Of a DNA stretch of 46,017 bases, positions 45,991-46,017 are shown in pieces. The notes beneath the pieces are model-generated. The model had not been told where the DNA came from and did not search any database. It worked only from the letters and a program-made list of their open reading frames with translations. The DNA is from Hypsibius dujardini (lineage: Eukaryota > Tardigrada > Eutardigrada > Parachela > Hypsibiidae), in the NCBI GenBank assembly GCA_001579985.1, contig LRSR01010439.1, forward strand, positions 1 through 46,017, read 5' to 3'. The position numbers were made by a program, and so were the translations under genes. Every line of letters starts with the position of its first letter. Position 1 is the first letter of the stretch.

Positions 45991-46017
45991 TTTTAGAACT
46001 ATTTTATCCACTTTATT
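45616..46017. repeat. 3' flank and (ATT)n microsatellite
   Basis: No coding signal follows the second EGF exon. From about 45885 to the end the sequence is TTATTA/AATATT, with a long pure ATT run at about 45955-45990. Confidence 0.9.

Noticed and set aside
1-46017. CRISPR arrays, bacterial operons, riboswitches, tRNA or rRNA genes
   Set aside because: Tandem repeats lack spacer structure, and genes have introns and metazoan domains. By eye I found no convincing tRNA or rRNA; a tRNAscan/Rfam run would be decisive.

Overview
This window is nuclear DNA from an invertebrate animal. The genes are split by short GT-AG introns (several only 60-100 bp), with typical metazoan domains: an atrial-natriuretic-factor-receptor ectodomain, an ionotropic (IR/iGluR-type) receptor, a 7TM GPCR, an astacin protease with an LDLa module, YWTD beta-propeller/EGF proteins, DnaJ and P450. 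An IR-type ionotropic receptor points to a protostome. A tardigrade is my best guess, but this is inference and I could not test it. Between the genes lie microsatellites, minisatellites, foldback elements and non-autonomous DNA transposons.

Layout, left to right. 1-1560: two oppositely oriented clusters of an interspersed ~75 bp minisatellite, with a (GACA)n array between. 1727-6624 (+): an 11-exon receptor that joins in frame to 496 codons; it has a natriuretic-peptide-receptor/receptor-guanylate-cyclase ectodomain and one TM, then stops before any kinase-homology or cyclase domain. A pogo-type transposase fragment lies antisense in intron 1. 6890-9060: ACTTATA-rich satellite interrupted by a 963 bp TA-flanked TIR element. 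10139-13202 or beyond (-): ionotropic receptor. 14477-15662 (-): DNAJB12/14-like pseudogene. 16152-18580: one unknown small ORF, repeats and AT-rich DNA. 18647-21548 (-): three consecutive kinase-like domains with broken frames. 22435-22700 (+): cytochrome P450 5' relic. 24805-25630 (+): KDZ-like transposase relic. 25955-26643: long palindromic foldback. 27391-30315 (-): complete four-exon GPCR (367 aa) between inverted minisatellite clusters. 31560-32500: repeats. 33607-34191 (+): candidate small secreted gene. 34516-36265 (+): complete eight-exon astacin metalloprotease (409 aa). 36340-40555: MITEs, satellites and a pogo-like TIR element with a nested TIR element. 40680-43669 (+): YWTD/EGF protein with an internal 586 bp tandem duplication. 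44165-45615 (+): its degenerate tandem paralogue.

The genes do not form a pathway. The theme is signalling and cell-surface proteins (receptor, channel, GPCR, kinases, LDLR-like) plus a secreted protease, in a region of local duplication and decay. Of the sizeable genes, four look alive by reading-frame and splice-phase continuity (truncated natriuretic-type receptor, ionotropic receptor, GPCR, astacin), and the first YWTD gene probably so. The DnaJ, P450, first kinase domain and second YWTD copy show disabling lesions. All exon joins were inferred by eye from splice motifs, phases and family similarity, with no transcript or database evidence.
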